The translations under genes and the position numbers were made by a program. Positions 21,750-33,500 of a stretch of 64,000 nt of DNA are shown here, one piece after another. Numbering within the stretch: position 1 is the stretch's first letter; every line of letters starts with the position of its first letter. Origin of the DNA: Cercospora beticola. Its lineage: Eukaryota; Ascomycota; Dothideomycetes; Mycosphaerellales; Mycosphaerellaceae. The stretch is taken from NCBI RefSeq assembly GCF_033473495.1, contig NC_088938.1, positions 2,542,001 to 2,606,000 on the forward strand, read 5' to 3'. Under the pieces are notes generated by a model that ran no database searches, had not been told where the DNA came from, and was given only the letters and a program-made list of their open reading frames with translations.

Positions 21750-22972
21750 TGTGATTGTGATACTGGTAGTTCACGAAAGTTCGCGACTGCCAAAAAGTCC
21801 GTCATTCGAAGCCGACGCGGAATCAGCTCCGTGCCAAGAGATCCTCACGACTTCCCTACCAAAATGTACTTTGTATGTCGTGCACTCCACACGAGTACGG
21901 TCATTTGGATGTGCATTGGCACGATCTCATGATCAGCGCAAAAAACACAGCTCCTATCGCACTCAAGCCGATGTGACAATTTGCCTCCGGCGATGACCGC
22001 CCGCCACTTTTTGCTTGAAAAGAACACGAGGCAAGCAGGTGTCTCCTCACAGCTCAGGCCCTCAGACTGAGGCGCTATCAAGACGTAACGACATTGACTT
22101 TCGACTCTACGTCTTCAGCACACGACTTCGCGGTCCGAGAAGACTCCCGAAAACGTGCAATACTTCCTTCCAGCCGGAAGAGTGACCGAGAGTCCAAATA
22201 GGGCCGCGGCGGCTTATAGACAACAGCATGGAGCACTATACGGCAAGAAGGCTATTGAAGGACTGATCTGACCAATCGAATAGCCCACATGCTGCCAGGA
22301 TCAATCTGATGTGGTTGCTAAATGCTCATGGCATTCATTCAAGCAAAGTTCGGCGAATTGCTTCTCGGAGCTTCGAAGCCCCAACCGCTCACAGTTGTTG
22401 AACCATGCTTGACACCTACAGTAAGCGACGTGCGACCAGTTCAATGCCCCAAACGAGGACCGGCGTCAATCACTATAGGCATTCTACTCCGAAGCCTGTA
22501 ACGTAGTCCTTCCGACCCGCGTATCGTGCACCATTTGCTCATACCCTTGTGTCAGTCTTTGACAACTTCCTTGCTCGGCGTGAACCAGTCAAGAGACTCT
22601 TGATCGAGAGCGTGTCTTGTGGCTCGTGAGCTCGTGCGGGCACACGGCCAGTGAGATACAGAGCACTTGCACGTGCAAAGCATGCGCAGCGCCTCTTGTT
22701 GTTCATCTAGTGCGAGAACACTGCCGTTCCTAGACACTGTCTGACTGATTTTGCACGATGGTGCATCGAGCTCACTGATCAAAGCGCCTTTCCTACCCGA
22801 TCTCGAAAGCCGATAGAACTATAGCATACATATAAGACGCAAGGCAATTACTCGAAAGAAGTAAATCAGCAACAGAGATCGACAGCGAGCAGGCCTCAAG
22901 CAAACAGTGCTTCATCATCTACCAGTCCATTCTCCCACGAGGAAGCCGGCCTTCTCCAATCAACAAGCCAAC
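21750..22972. other. Divergent intergenic region, no gene seen
   Basis: About 1.2 kb between the NTR2-domain gene (-) and the small secreted protein gene (+). It holds both promoters. No coding frame is supported. Confidence 0.5.
22831..22836 (+). promoter_or_regulatory. Candidate TATA box of the small secreted protein gene
   Basis: TATAAG within CATACATATAAGACGC lies about 140 bases upstream of ATG 22973, with CAA-rich leader sequence between them. This spacing fits a strong, regulated fungal promoter with a leader of roughly 100 nt. Inference from sequence only. Confidence 0.4.
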
Positions 22973-23323
22973 ATGCAATTCTTCACCACAGCCTTTGCAG
23001 CTCTCGTTGCATCCTCCGCCCTCGCGGCGCCTTTACAGCTCAAGACTGAGAACGACATCTCGAATGATATCAACAAACGCATCGCGCCCGTTGCAGCAGG
23101 TATCTTTGGCGCTGCAGCCGGTAGCGCTACTGCAGCAGTCCTTACTGGCGCCACCAAAGGAACCGTTTCTGGAACTGTCAAGACGTTTGCCAACAAGCTC
23201 TTCGGGAACAACGAAAAGCGCGACGGTGGTGTCGACATCGATGGATTGTATCTCGTTCAACGCGATGCACAGGATGCAGAGGATGGAGAGGATGAAGCGA
23301 CGTTGTATAATCTGCAGCAGTAG
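22973..23323 (+). CDS. Small secreted protein with Kex2-like sites and a Gly/Ala-rich core
   Basis: Intronless, 116 residues from ATG 22973. A signal peptide (residues 1 to about 18, MQFFTTAFAALVASSALA) is followed by a short acidic/polar spacer ending in Lys-Arg at 35-36. A 45-residue Gly/Ala/Thr-rich core (37-81) ends in Lys-Arg at 82-83, and an acidic tail (DAQDAEDGEDE) closes the protein. The core has no Cys and shows glycine-zipper spacing (G46xxxG50; G59xxxG63xxxG67), then a basic, aromatic end (KTFANKLFG). Secreted precursors cut at dibasic sites by Kex2 are a known fungal theme, covering pheromone, hydrophobic repellent and other peptides. I recognise no specific family, so the role, including any effector or membrane activity, is unknown. 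Confidence 0.65.
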   Translation: MQFFTTAFAALVASSALAAPLQLKTENDISNDINKRIAPVAAGIFGAAAGSATAAVLTGATKGTVSGTVKTFANKLFGNNEKRDGGVDIDGLYLVQRDAQDAEDGEDEATLYNLQQ

Positions 23324-23681
23324 AGTGCTCGCTCGATGGATGACACAGCAACGGAGTGATGAAAGGAGGAACGAAGTGATATATTATTTCACGAGACGAC
23401 GACTCAAAATGTTCAATTGATCGCTACTGTCATTACTTCTCTACTCCACTGTCCACTCGTGGGGAATCTTGCTGGTGTTGTGTCCTGTCACTCCGTTGAC
23501 TGATACAATCTCTTCTTCTGTTCGTGATATCATTCCATCTGTCGTCCCTTCGGATGTCAATGCCACGTAGTGTGAAGTAGGGCGGTGGTGCATGTGAGGC
23601 TGAAGGCTAAAAGTCGTCAGTATGGTTTCAAGGCCGATCACATGTAAGATGAGCTCGTACCTTGTGTTCTGAACGATGTCT
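23324..23681. other. Convergent intergenic region
   Basis: 358 bases between the 3' ends of the small secreted protein gene (+) and the Ser-rich protein gene (-). A possible extra 3' exon or 3' UTR intron of the latter could lie here (acceptor- and donor-like sites near 23600-23660), but no coding evidence supports it. Confidence 0.4.
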
Positions 23682-24083
23682 CTACAAAGCAGCAAGCATG
23701 GCCATGACACCGGCGGCGAGCACTGGAGCAGCGGTCTGGTAAGCACCGGCCTCGCTAGACTCGGAGCCTGATGCGGTTCCAGTGGCTTCTTCAGCGAGGC
23801 TCTCGGTGGCGCTTGCGACCTCTGATTGAATGCTTTCGATCTCAGACGAGGCGCTGGACTGGATGGACTCGATAGAGCTCTGGATTGCCTCTGAAGATGC
23901 GCTTGCCGATGCGCTTGAGCTGGCGTCGGAGGTGATAGATTCGGAGACCGAAGACGCCACGCTGGAAGCAGAACCAGCGATGTCGCTGATAACAGATGTT
24001 GCTGCGTCGATTGGGCCGGTGGTTGTCTCTTCTTGGGCGAGGACGAGGGCTGGGAGGACAGCGAGGAAGTACTTGAACTGCAT
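23682..24083 (-). CDS. Ser-rich GPI-anchored-type cell wall protein
   Basis: Single exon of 133 residues from ATG 24083 to TAG at 23682. There is a signal peptide (about 1-16, MQFKYFLAVLPALVLA). A body made almost wholly of Ser, Ala, Glu, Thr and Ile follows, with recurring IESIQSSAS/IESIQSEVAS units. A C-terminal hydrophobic segment (AAPVLAAGVMAMLAAL) comes after small residues (SSEAGA) that could be an omega site. This layout is typical of small GPI-linked mannoproteins of the fungal wall or plasma membrane, with dense O-mannosylation expected on Ser/Thr. There are no cysteines and no catalytic domain. Function is unknown. The gene is convergent with the small secreted protein gene. Confidence 0.75.
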   Translation of the reverse strand: MQFKYFLAVLPALVLAQEETTTGPIDAATSVISDIAGSASSVASSVSESITSDASSSASASASSEAIQSSIESIQSSASSEIESIQSEVASATESLAEEATGTASGSESSEAGAYQTAAPVLAAGVMAMLAAL

Positions 24084-25243
24084 CTTGATGGTGTCGGTGG
24101 GTTGTGTTTGGGTGACTGTGGTGTGGAGGTGGAGGTGGAGGCTGGTGTGAGTTGTGATTGTTTGTTTTGCGTTGTGGTGGGAGAGGAAGAGGACGGACAG
24201 GAGAGTGGAAAGAAATACTTGTCGTTCGCATCAAGGGCCAAGCGCCAGAACCAAACAGTATGATGCAAGAACAGCTCGCAGGAGTCCTTGCGTCGGGTGA
24301 CCGCCAAGGGTGGTTGTCGTAACTGCCATGCCTCTGTCCGAAACTGCCATGTCTCTATGCGCACGCGACTCTAGACGAGCCGCCATTGCACGATGATGGG
24401 GATGATGATGCCGCCGCATCGCTTACCACCGCTTGCGACAATACTCATTTCGCGACATGAATTGCACGCATTGACGCTTCCCATGGGAACTGGGAAGCAG
24501 CACGACTCGTGTACTGTTGCCCGGCCATGTTCTGGCAGTGACGACTCGTACCTGGATCGCCACATGCACGCCATCGTGAGAGAGTCTGGAGAAAACTGGG
24601 TCCGGACAAGGGATGCGCCTCCGTTTCCAAGTTCACTGTTTGTTGTTGTGGATGCTGCGCTCCGCCAATGCGGAACCATTTGGTCATCGTCCTGGGCGTT
24701 TGTCTTGTTTGTGTAACGAGCTCATCTCGGCCGTGCAGCCGCCCTTTCCTCTTCTGCGGCGTGACGCTGTGGTCAGGAGCGAAGTGCGCGGTGGCATGAA
24801 ACGTGCACTGAGCAGGCGTCCGAAAGGCAGTTGCCATATGGCTGGTGACGTCGGAGGACAGAATGCACACGTTCAATGTTTGGGAAGTCGTGAAACTTGG
24901 CACGGCTCGGATTTCGGCCCGAGCCAAGACCAGGCTCTCTCCCTTCTGCAGAGTACCTCTTGCTCGTACACGACATCGAAAGCCACTTCGATCGATCGGA
25001 GGCAGAACTGGCCGAACTGCAGTCAGCGAGGCTAGTGGAGCTGAAGTGGTCAGCTCTCGGCACGACTTCACTGCTGTTACACGGACGCCTGCTTCGGATA
25101 TTCGGATGGAAATCTACAAGACACGGCTCACGGAGCAGGATTTTGATGTCAGATGGTATTGGAATATCCGCTGACCAATAAGTCACGGCACTGCTGCAGC
25201 CAGTCTTCCCTTTCCAGCACAATTTTATCCCCGGTAATTTGCG
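24084..25243. other. Intergenic, no gene seen
   Basis: About 1.2 kb between the Ser-rich protein start and the 3' end of the carotenoid oxygenase gene. A 208-codon minus-strand frame at 24445-25071 has no recognisable domain and I do not call it. G/T-rich (TGGAGGTGG) sequence at 24120-24150 is the promoter-proximal leader of the Ser-rich gene. Confidence 0.45.
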
Positions 25244-27017
25244 TTACCTCACTCCCACGGCTGCAGGAACATGCGCCCCGTGGAATCCAAATCCGACGGG
25301 ACGTCCAACTTCAGCTCTACCCACCTCCTCCATTGTCTGCGCATCGAGGCAAAGCAAGTAACTTGCACCAGAGTCCCCATCAAAACCCACACTCAATACA
25401 CATCCCTCATCTTCAGCCAAAGCACGAGGCGCTGGAATGAAAATCGGCTCGCCTGGAGTATGCCTCGGTTTCTCCCATATGAGCGCCGTCTTGGTCTCAA
25501 CATCGGTCTTGCATAACCCATCCAAGAAGGACGATTTTCCACGATCCAGTACAGACCACACGTATCGATGAGGTTTCATCCGGTACTCTGGGTTGCACTG
25601 TTGCAGATCGCCGGCGCTCGAGGAAGGCACTGTCAGAATGCGGACAGCAGAATCCACTTGGTGCTTTGCAGCAGCCTTTCCGTTCAGTGGAATATCCGCA
25701 AGCTCATATCTCGCAAGCTGCGACTTGATTTGTTCTCTGGAATCATTGAAAAGTTCAGTGCTCTTCTCATTGGACACGAGATTCTGGTAATAGAATTTGT
25801 CCAGGATATCCTTGTTCTCGAACTCAAACAGCTCGCAGGTGATATCGACACTTTCGGAATTGCCAGCACGACGCTCCTCCCACGCGTTGGTGGTGTGAAA
25901 GGCAAAGAAGGCCGGACTGGTGAACTTTTTCACAACCCCTCGTCCATGGTGTCTATCGATGACGAGCCATGCCGCAGATTGCGAATTCGCATCGAAATTG
26001 TCCAAAGTATCAAGAACATTCCGAGTCCAGAGCATGTTCAGTCCATATGGCTGCTTGAAATGCGCACTCCACACGCACAGGATGACGAAATTCGGCGTGC
26101 AGAACATGGAATGGATGTAGGCAGGCTTTGCCTCGGTATGAGGAATCTTTGCCAGGATTCTCACTTCGCCCGTCTGAGGATTTGCGCCGAACACTCTGTA
26201 AGTCGTCTTGGGTCCAAATTCCAAATTGTAGTTGAAGACTTCACCGGTCTGTGGATCGCGAGCGGCATGTGCTGCTGAGAGTTGACCTTTGAGCTCGGGA
26301 TGAAGAACGGTCTGCCTCGTCACTCCCAGCGGCTCCAAAGTCTCTGCATCGAAGGTCTTGGCTGCACTTGTGTCCGTTGTCAAGCACAGTACGGAAGGAG
26401 GTGCGGGGTCTCCGAGCTGCTGGTCCCCAAGCGGACTATCAGCTCTTTTCGGACCCTGTCTGTTCTCCGGCATCTCGCACGGTAGCGCTGCGCGAACAAC
26501 CACACCAATGTTCGCCGAATGCGGAGTCTTGGTCGCCTGGGGCTCGAATACAGCTTTGAATTTCTTGTACAGTCCATCGCAAGGATCCCGTTTTTGTCCG
26601 AAGGAGATCTGATCAAGTTTGCCTGTCTTGCGGACATGTTCGATCTCTTCGTCAACTTGACAGTAACTGTTGTACCAAATCTCGGAACATTTCTTGTCCT
26701 CTAGGGTGCTGCGGACCATTTCGAACCGGTGGCTCGTGGTGAAGCCATCGAACCAGTGCTGCACAGCGAAATCGCCATCTTTGGGGTCATCTCGAGGCAC
26801 CTTGTAACCTCCAGGGCCTGTGCGGTACAGTGCACCTGCTGCATAAGTTGGAAAGTGGCCTTGGATCTCGAGCTTGATTTTTGATCTGGTGTCGCCGAGG
26901 GCATTGAACTGTTGTGGTCAGCGTGCATACACTCAACAAAGCAACAGTTGTACACACAGCACCAGCATTTGGCCACTCTCTGTAGTGAGCGCTATTTGGC
27001 TGTGTGGCCGCGGTCAT
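25244..27017 (-). CDS. Carotenoid (apocarotenoid) oxygenase, RPE65/CCD family
   Basis: Exons 27017-26958 and 26908-25244 are joined across a 49-nt intron (gtgtgt...branch gctgac...acaacag), giving 574 residues from ATG 27017. The junction reads WPNAGA-FNALGDT, then HFPTYAAGALYRTGPG, the usual N-terminal block of the family. These non-haem iron enzymes cleave double bases of conjugated polyenes, meaning the C=C bonds of carotenoids or stilbenes, using O2. All four iron-binding histidines can be placed: LSAAHAARDPQTG, AYIHSMFCT, FFAFHTTNAWEE and GFGFHGAHVP near the C-terminus. The class resembles fungal Cao-2/CarX-like proteins, but the substrate cannot be told from sequence. No phytoene synthase, desaturase or opsin gene is next to it. 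The intron has a less common GTGTGT donor. Confidence 0.88.
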
Positions 27018-27555
27018 GTTTGCAGGCTTGTCTCTGTAGGTATGCGCTGGGATTATTGTGGCTCGCTCCCCTCTTTGTGACCTGGGGATGGGCTTGTGAT
27101 ATACGAGGTGTCTCGCACGTAACTTTGCTTCTGCTAGGCAACATCTATCCGCTGTGTAGCATTCTACGTGCGATAGCTCATGACAACCTGCTCTCTTTTT
27201 GTGGCTGTTCGCAATAGCCGCCGAAAGCGGTAAAGCTCATGCAAGCTATTTGATCCTTCGTCACTCTATTGTACAAGAAGGATTTCGAAGTTGCAAAGCT
27301 TAGTTACTTCTAGCCTAAGATTGGCTGCGACGCAATAGCGGGCGGAGTGCACGTTCGCCCGAGTACTGTGGTCATCTTGTGATCGTTGGACAAGTATCGC
27401 ATTCAAGTGAATCTCGAAACATAGCGTGAACGAACCGATCGACAATTCCAACGATCCAACAGCCAACCATCACTTTCATTCATCCATGTTAAAATATCAC
27501 CTCACACCCTTTCCCGCGAACCGTATGCCTCTCCAACTTCTTTCCCAAGCCCTTC
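27018..27555. other. Intergenic, no gene seen
   Basis: About 540 bases between the carotenoid oxygenase start and the 3' end of the giant gene, both on the minus strand. It must contain the promoter of the oxygenase. No coding frame is supported. Confidence 0.5.
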
Positions 27556-30500
27556 CTACTCAAAGTCCGACTGCTGAAACAGCTTCCCATCCAACAGCTC
27601 GCCCATGTGCGTCTTTGCAATCGATTGGCCGTTCTTCCTAATCTTCGACATCAGAATTTTCATGAAGTTTACCGGGCTCTTCTTCAGCCCAGACTCGCCT
27701 CCAAGACGTCCCTGGTCGTCTCGAAGGATAAAGCCTGTTGCATCCTGCTGCCAGCCAAGCATGTCTTCCGTTACAGCCCGAGTAGAAAGTCCGAGGAACT
27801 TGCAAATCTCTAGGTAGTCCTCGTATGAGCTAATGTACAGCTGACCAGCGAACAAATTGAGCTGAATCGCGAGCGAGCGTGGTATACGTAGCTGACTGAG
27901 GATAGGCACCGTGTGGAAATCGAGGCGGTCTAGTGGTTCGTAGCCAGAATTCCCGCGGGACTTGTAGAGATGCAGGGTAGCCTTCGACTGTGCCATGCTC
28001 GGATACAGTTGGTTAGCTTCGTATGGCGAGATGATCAAGATTCTCTCGATGTCATTGCCCTCCGGAGTCTTTGTCGAAAGGAGCCAGTTGACCGAGCGCT
28101 GGAAAGAGTCTGATTTGTAGGACCTGATCCCAGAACGTTGGACTGTCTCTACAAAGTCGAGCGAGACGTGAAGCTTAGGATCCTTCTTCAGCTGAGCTAG
28201 GTCGAAGGCTTTGACAGCGCTCGTGTGACGAAAAGCCTGGAATGCGGGCATATAAGCCCGCGAATTGCTGCTGTACGTTCCCTGCTTCGCGAATGCAATA
28301 ACGTCATTATGAAGGGTATGCTTTGCAGGCTCGGCCGCATGGGGTCGCTGGACTTGTCTCTCCTGCTCGATCTCTGGAGATAGCTCCCGCTCCTGTTCCT
28401 CCTGTAGCGTACTCGCATTGAGGTTCAGATCATCGTGTTCCTCGCAGCGTTGCGCGATGAGTCGAAGTCTGCCATCGGAACAGTCACGCAGATGCGTGGT
28501 CAGCGGTTGCTGTTGACGAGGGCGGTATCGCTGTTCGATTGATTGGGCATCATCCTCCTGGAACCGCTCAGCGAGGTCCTTGGACATGACCTTGCTCTGC
28601 TCGTATTCGGCCCACAACATCTCCTGGCGGCAGAATCGCTCGCCTTGCGCTTTCCAGAGCGGAATGCACCGCCGGATCTCCTTGTGAGTCTCAGAAATGG
28701 TCCAGAGTAGAACGTCTGAAGTGCTGATGCTCCCAGGGTCACTCTTCGACGTCAACTCGCAGATCTTTGACTGAATCTCTTGCGGAATGCAGAAGACGAT
28801 CATCTGGCCTTGGCCTAGGCGACGAATTCTCATTGCGGCTTGCGTGGTCCGGTCCTTGGTCAGGCCAGCTCCGAGAGTGAGCAGTGCTCTGTATGTTGCA
28901 GGTAGCTTCAAGTCAATGCCTCTCGTGTGTGCTTCGTCCAGAAAGACGAGACAAGAACCGAGTCTAGTAGCATATGACGACGTTCTCAGCAGCTCGACAC
29001 GTCCCTCGCGATCCACTACGCATAATTCATCATCATCATTGACAAAAATCGCCGCTTCTTTCTCGGTATCATGCATCTCGAGCCATGTCTTGGCAACCTG
29101 CAGGTTATCCATCTCGAGAATCTGTGCGCCCACATCCAGGATGACCTGGACTGGTGGATCGAGAGCCATGGCCAGTGTCAGTAGTCGCTCGGCGTCGGAA
29201 AGCGCCATGTCCATCGCTGGTTGCATCAAGACGACCCCGTTACCGGGTTGGAGGATGTGCTCGAGCACAAGCGCATTGGTATGCTTTTGTTCCTGCAGGT
29301 CTAAATGGGCCACATCCGTAGGAAGCAAATCCTTTGAATCGTTGGTCCCAGAAAAAGCCACAGAAAAACCACCCGAATCCTTCTTCGATCTGCCCATGTT
29401 CCAGCCTGAGTGTGAAATTGATTCTGGGAACTGTTTGGCCTCTTTGGTGAAAATGACGTTTGACAAGAAGTAGTCGACCACATTCTTGGCAAATCGGAGG
29501 CTTGGGAAGACCTCGTTAATGCATTGTGATCGGTCCTTGAGGTTGATGCCTTGCAGCTGCCTGAAAGCGATAGACAAAGTAGGCGCATCCTTCACCCAGG
29601 CCATGTATTCAATGTCGGCTTGGTCTGAATCAAGAACATGGCTCAAAGCTGTGAAGAGGTCCTCATCGCCAAGGCCTCCATAGTAGTACGATAGCGAAGT
29701 AAGGAACAAGACGACATCAGGGTGGCTGAATTCTGATCTTGGGGATGGCATGTCTTTGGCGCGATAGGGTACGGCAAGTTTCGTCGGTGGCACACGAGGC
29801 GCCGTCGTCAGACCATAGTTCACTCTCCAGCGCTTGTGGCCGAAGACGAAAGCAAGCACGCCGCCAGCTATGAACCCTCGAAGGAGGAGCAGAGGCGAGC
29901 TATTGGCATCTGTCCAGAAGACAGATTCCTCTACGGCCTTGACGTCTTCGGCGCTGAGCTCCAGTTTCGTGATGTACTGGCGAATCGCCTTTCTGATTGT
30001 CTCTGGCTGTCGCGAGATTTGCAGTCCACGTAGTCCGTGGGCGCAGACGTGATCTGCCAAGCTGTCGAGCAGCAGGTTTCCGCCTTCTTCGCGCAGAATA
30101 CGAATGCGAGGGAAGCTGCCTGCGAAAGCACCCGGAAGGTATTCGACAGCATCGGGCGCTGCCTTTGAGATCCGTGGTCCTAGTAATTTCACCACCCCTA
30201 GTATCTGCTGCACAAGGATCCAGCGATCTGGCGAGGCCTCGATCGCAGATTGCAAACCCATGGTGTAGATGAGTTCGAAGTTCACGCTGAAGTTCTCGTC
30301 TGCTTCGTCGATGATATCTCGTGCCGAGCTCAACATAGATCGAATATCGGCTGCCAGCAACTGACGTCCTACATCTTGCTTGCCGGCGATGAAGCATTCC
30401 AGTGCCATGAGCTGGAAGGACAGAATGTGTTCGGGCTGTACAAGAAGAATGCCGCCGTTGAGCATACATTCTCGCAACAGGTCGCAAATAGTTGCTGCGC

Positions 30501-33500
30501 TAGCCGCATCGAGTTTGAGCGATCTTGAGAATGGCATGTAGTAAAGTCGCCGATCGACCAGGCCACCAAGCTTAGAGATCAGCATCTGTGCCATCTGCTT
30601 AGATTGTGGTTTGGCGACCAGAACACGGCAAAGCCTGTCGCCAGTACCTGCTAGAAACGCAGACACGATTGGCACTATCACACTCGATTTGCCTTGGCCC
30701 ATGAGCAGTTGCATGACTGCATTTTCGCCCCCGGGCGGATCGCGCATGTAGCCTGCAATCTGTTTCTGTACTTCGCGGATCATGATGCCGCTCTCGACCT
30801 CGATAAGCAGAGACTCTGGGTATTGCATAGGATCCCAATTCGTGTGGCCAATGTTGCGGAGCTCAGCAACGAGATCGTCCATCCGGGAAGGATTTGACAA
30901 CTTGAGAAGTCGCACTGCCCGCTGAAGTGCAGTCAGGGCCAGGCCGTACTCCACAATAGATGCCTGCCATCCTGGAGTCAGACGGCTCCATCGCGACCGA
31001 GCTAATTGTTGCAGAAATCCCAATGGGGAGATTCTAGGCGTGTGCATCTTGGGCAGTGAGCGCATTGCGGCTTGCACAGCAGCTTCCAGACGATGGTAGA
31101 TGTGCCCGGCATGAGCGGCACATAGTGTCAAGTTGGTAACGAGCTGAGCTTCGGGCATTTCGATGGACGTTCTTGCACCATCGCTACTCTGCAGTGCATC
31201 CAAGCTCTCGTCGAGCTCCTCGGCATACTTCTTTGCAAAGCGCGATTGCGAATGGCACTCCTTCAATGTCTTCAGCAGTGAAGCTAAGCGCGATTCGCCT
31301 CTCCGTGATGAAACGTCTTGTCGTGCTGCGGGGACATCTAAGCGAAGATAGTTCTGTGGAAGGTCTGGAGGGACCACGGAGAACAGTTCCTGCTCAGAGA
31401 CGAAACCGGAGCGGACGTCAACATCGGGGGCACTGTGTACATTGCGGGCAGTGACCAAAGAAGGCAGCTCCTGATAGCCAAAGCTACCCATAGTCAATTC
31501 GAGTTGAGCAAAATAATCACGGAGGCGCTTGTTGTCGTGCCAAGATTTGAACTGCTCCTTGATAGCTCTCATGGCATCTCCGACGTTGATATATGCGGCT
31601 TGAAGGCTGACGGCTGGAGTCGTTGGCACTTCGCATGGCCATTGCCCTGTAAGTGCGCTCGCGAAGGCACGAATTACATTTTCGCTCTTCTGCTGCCAGG
31701 TATTGCTTCTTCTGCTGTTGTAAGCATTCAATTTTTCATTATCCTTTCGAGCCAAGTGGTTCTCTGGACACGACCCCAGCGGCTTGCGGAACGAGAAAAC
31801 GATTTGACGCAAAGTGGAGAAGTCGGAAGTCACACCACGCCCGGGAGAGAACGCAGCCAGATCTGGATTTCCCATCTGTGCGAGCGAAGGTGACTTGAAC
31901 GTCATTGCGAGAAGCTGTAGAATACTCGCGTCCAGCTTTGATTGCGAGGCAATTGTTGACAGCCACATCAAGATCGAGAACTTGTGTGCTCGAGAGCCTG
32001 CGCTACTTGCCCAACGATGCAAGACAGGGAAGTACTTGATGACTTGCTCGTGTCCATCCAAAAGTAGTCCCGGGGAGAATGTGGTCAGCTCGTGGGGCTG
32101 CGTGAGAGAGCCCGGGCCCTCGATTTGTGAGGCTGACAATGAGACTTGCCAAAGCTGACCCGCGGAGACTGCAGGCAGCGATCTGTCATTTCCGTGCCGG
32201 GACATGAAGCTCGCCATATTTGCGGCGTCCATCGCACGCTGTGACTGAACATCTCGGTCCCGGGCCTGGTACTCGACATCACACGTAGCTGTATGATCTT
32301 CTGCACCAAAGGTAGAAACCCGAAACGTAGCAGAACGTATGTTATCTCTCTCTGGCAGATGCTGATCTGGTAGACGCAACGTGACCTCTTGAAGTTCTGC
32401 CTGTGCTTTTGGGAAGAATACTGCAGCTCTACAGGCGCGCTGAAGAAGATCTTGTGCATGTTGGACAAAGTGCCCATGCTGGGAAAGAAAACTCAGGTTG
32501 TGGTCCCAATATACAACCTGCATCGATTGCAAGTGCTTTGGATAGAAGCTACGCCCAGGGCTGAGTTTCGCCAGGAGCTGTAGCGCTTGAATATCTCCTT
32601 GGGATAGTCGATCAAGCGAGTGTACCGCAGCGCTCCTCATGAGATTCAGTGCCTGTTCAGTGCCAGATTTCTTGGTAAGGGGATCGATGAGACAGAACGA
32701 GGTCAGCGCGTGGAGATACGCCAAGTACAGGCCGTTATCGGCATTGTGGATGAGACGACCCAATTCTGCGTCGATGGATACAGCATGCACTTTGGAAATC
32801 AGACGCTTGACGACGGCCACGCTGACATGTCCGCCCTCTCGATTGTAGAGAATGGAGCCTGATTCAGGAAGAAGGGCCATACGCGATCCAGGATGATGGT
32901 CGTCAGCTTCTTGTGGTTTGAGAACGATCTTGCTTTTCAAGCCCACCAATGTCCCCATAGATTGATCGCTGTCGATGATCATAGACCGATATTCTCTCGA
33001 CTCTAGATCCGAGCTCCGAGGAGATAAGAGGAACCCCGTTCGTAAGGTGGGTATGTCTACGTGTAGTCGCTGCTCGCCGCCAGACACATGCAGGATATTG
33101 TGTATGTATGCAGATTCCGCCAATGGTTCCAGAATGTTCGCCACATGTTGCGATGTCTGCGAGCTGAGACCAGCGACACAGGATCCGGCTCTCTGGAGCT
33201 GCCATCTCGTCTGTCCAGGAAGTGCAAAAAGCGTCCACATGGCGCTTGAAGAGGTACTCCAAGGATCATTCTTTGGCCGAAATTGGATGACGTTCTTTGT
33301 GGTGTCGAACCAGTGTACATAGTCGTGTTGGAAGTGCATTGGAAACCCGCTGATCACCCGAGCTGGGATTGCTTCAAAAGTTGCATTGCCCTTTTGAGCC
33401 TTGACCAACAGGTCACCAGCATTGAGACCGAGCTGCACCGCATAGCCATTGCCAAAGCTGCGCTTGGTCGAAAAGTCGAACCCGGGAGCTACACAAGGCA

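Noticed and set aside
22907..22972. 22-residue upstream extension of the small secreted protein
   Set aside because: It begins at GTG, and the signal peptide starts exactly at ATG 22973.
23441..24364. 307-codon minus-strand frame
   Set aside because: It overlaps the Ser-rich gene in another frame. Its Pro/Ser/Gln composition is what the Ser/Ala-coding repeats give when shifted by one base.
24445..25071. 208-codon minus-strand frame
   Set aside because: No domain, no signal peptide, non-ATG or weak start, and no splice-extended match. Probably chance in a gene-free region.
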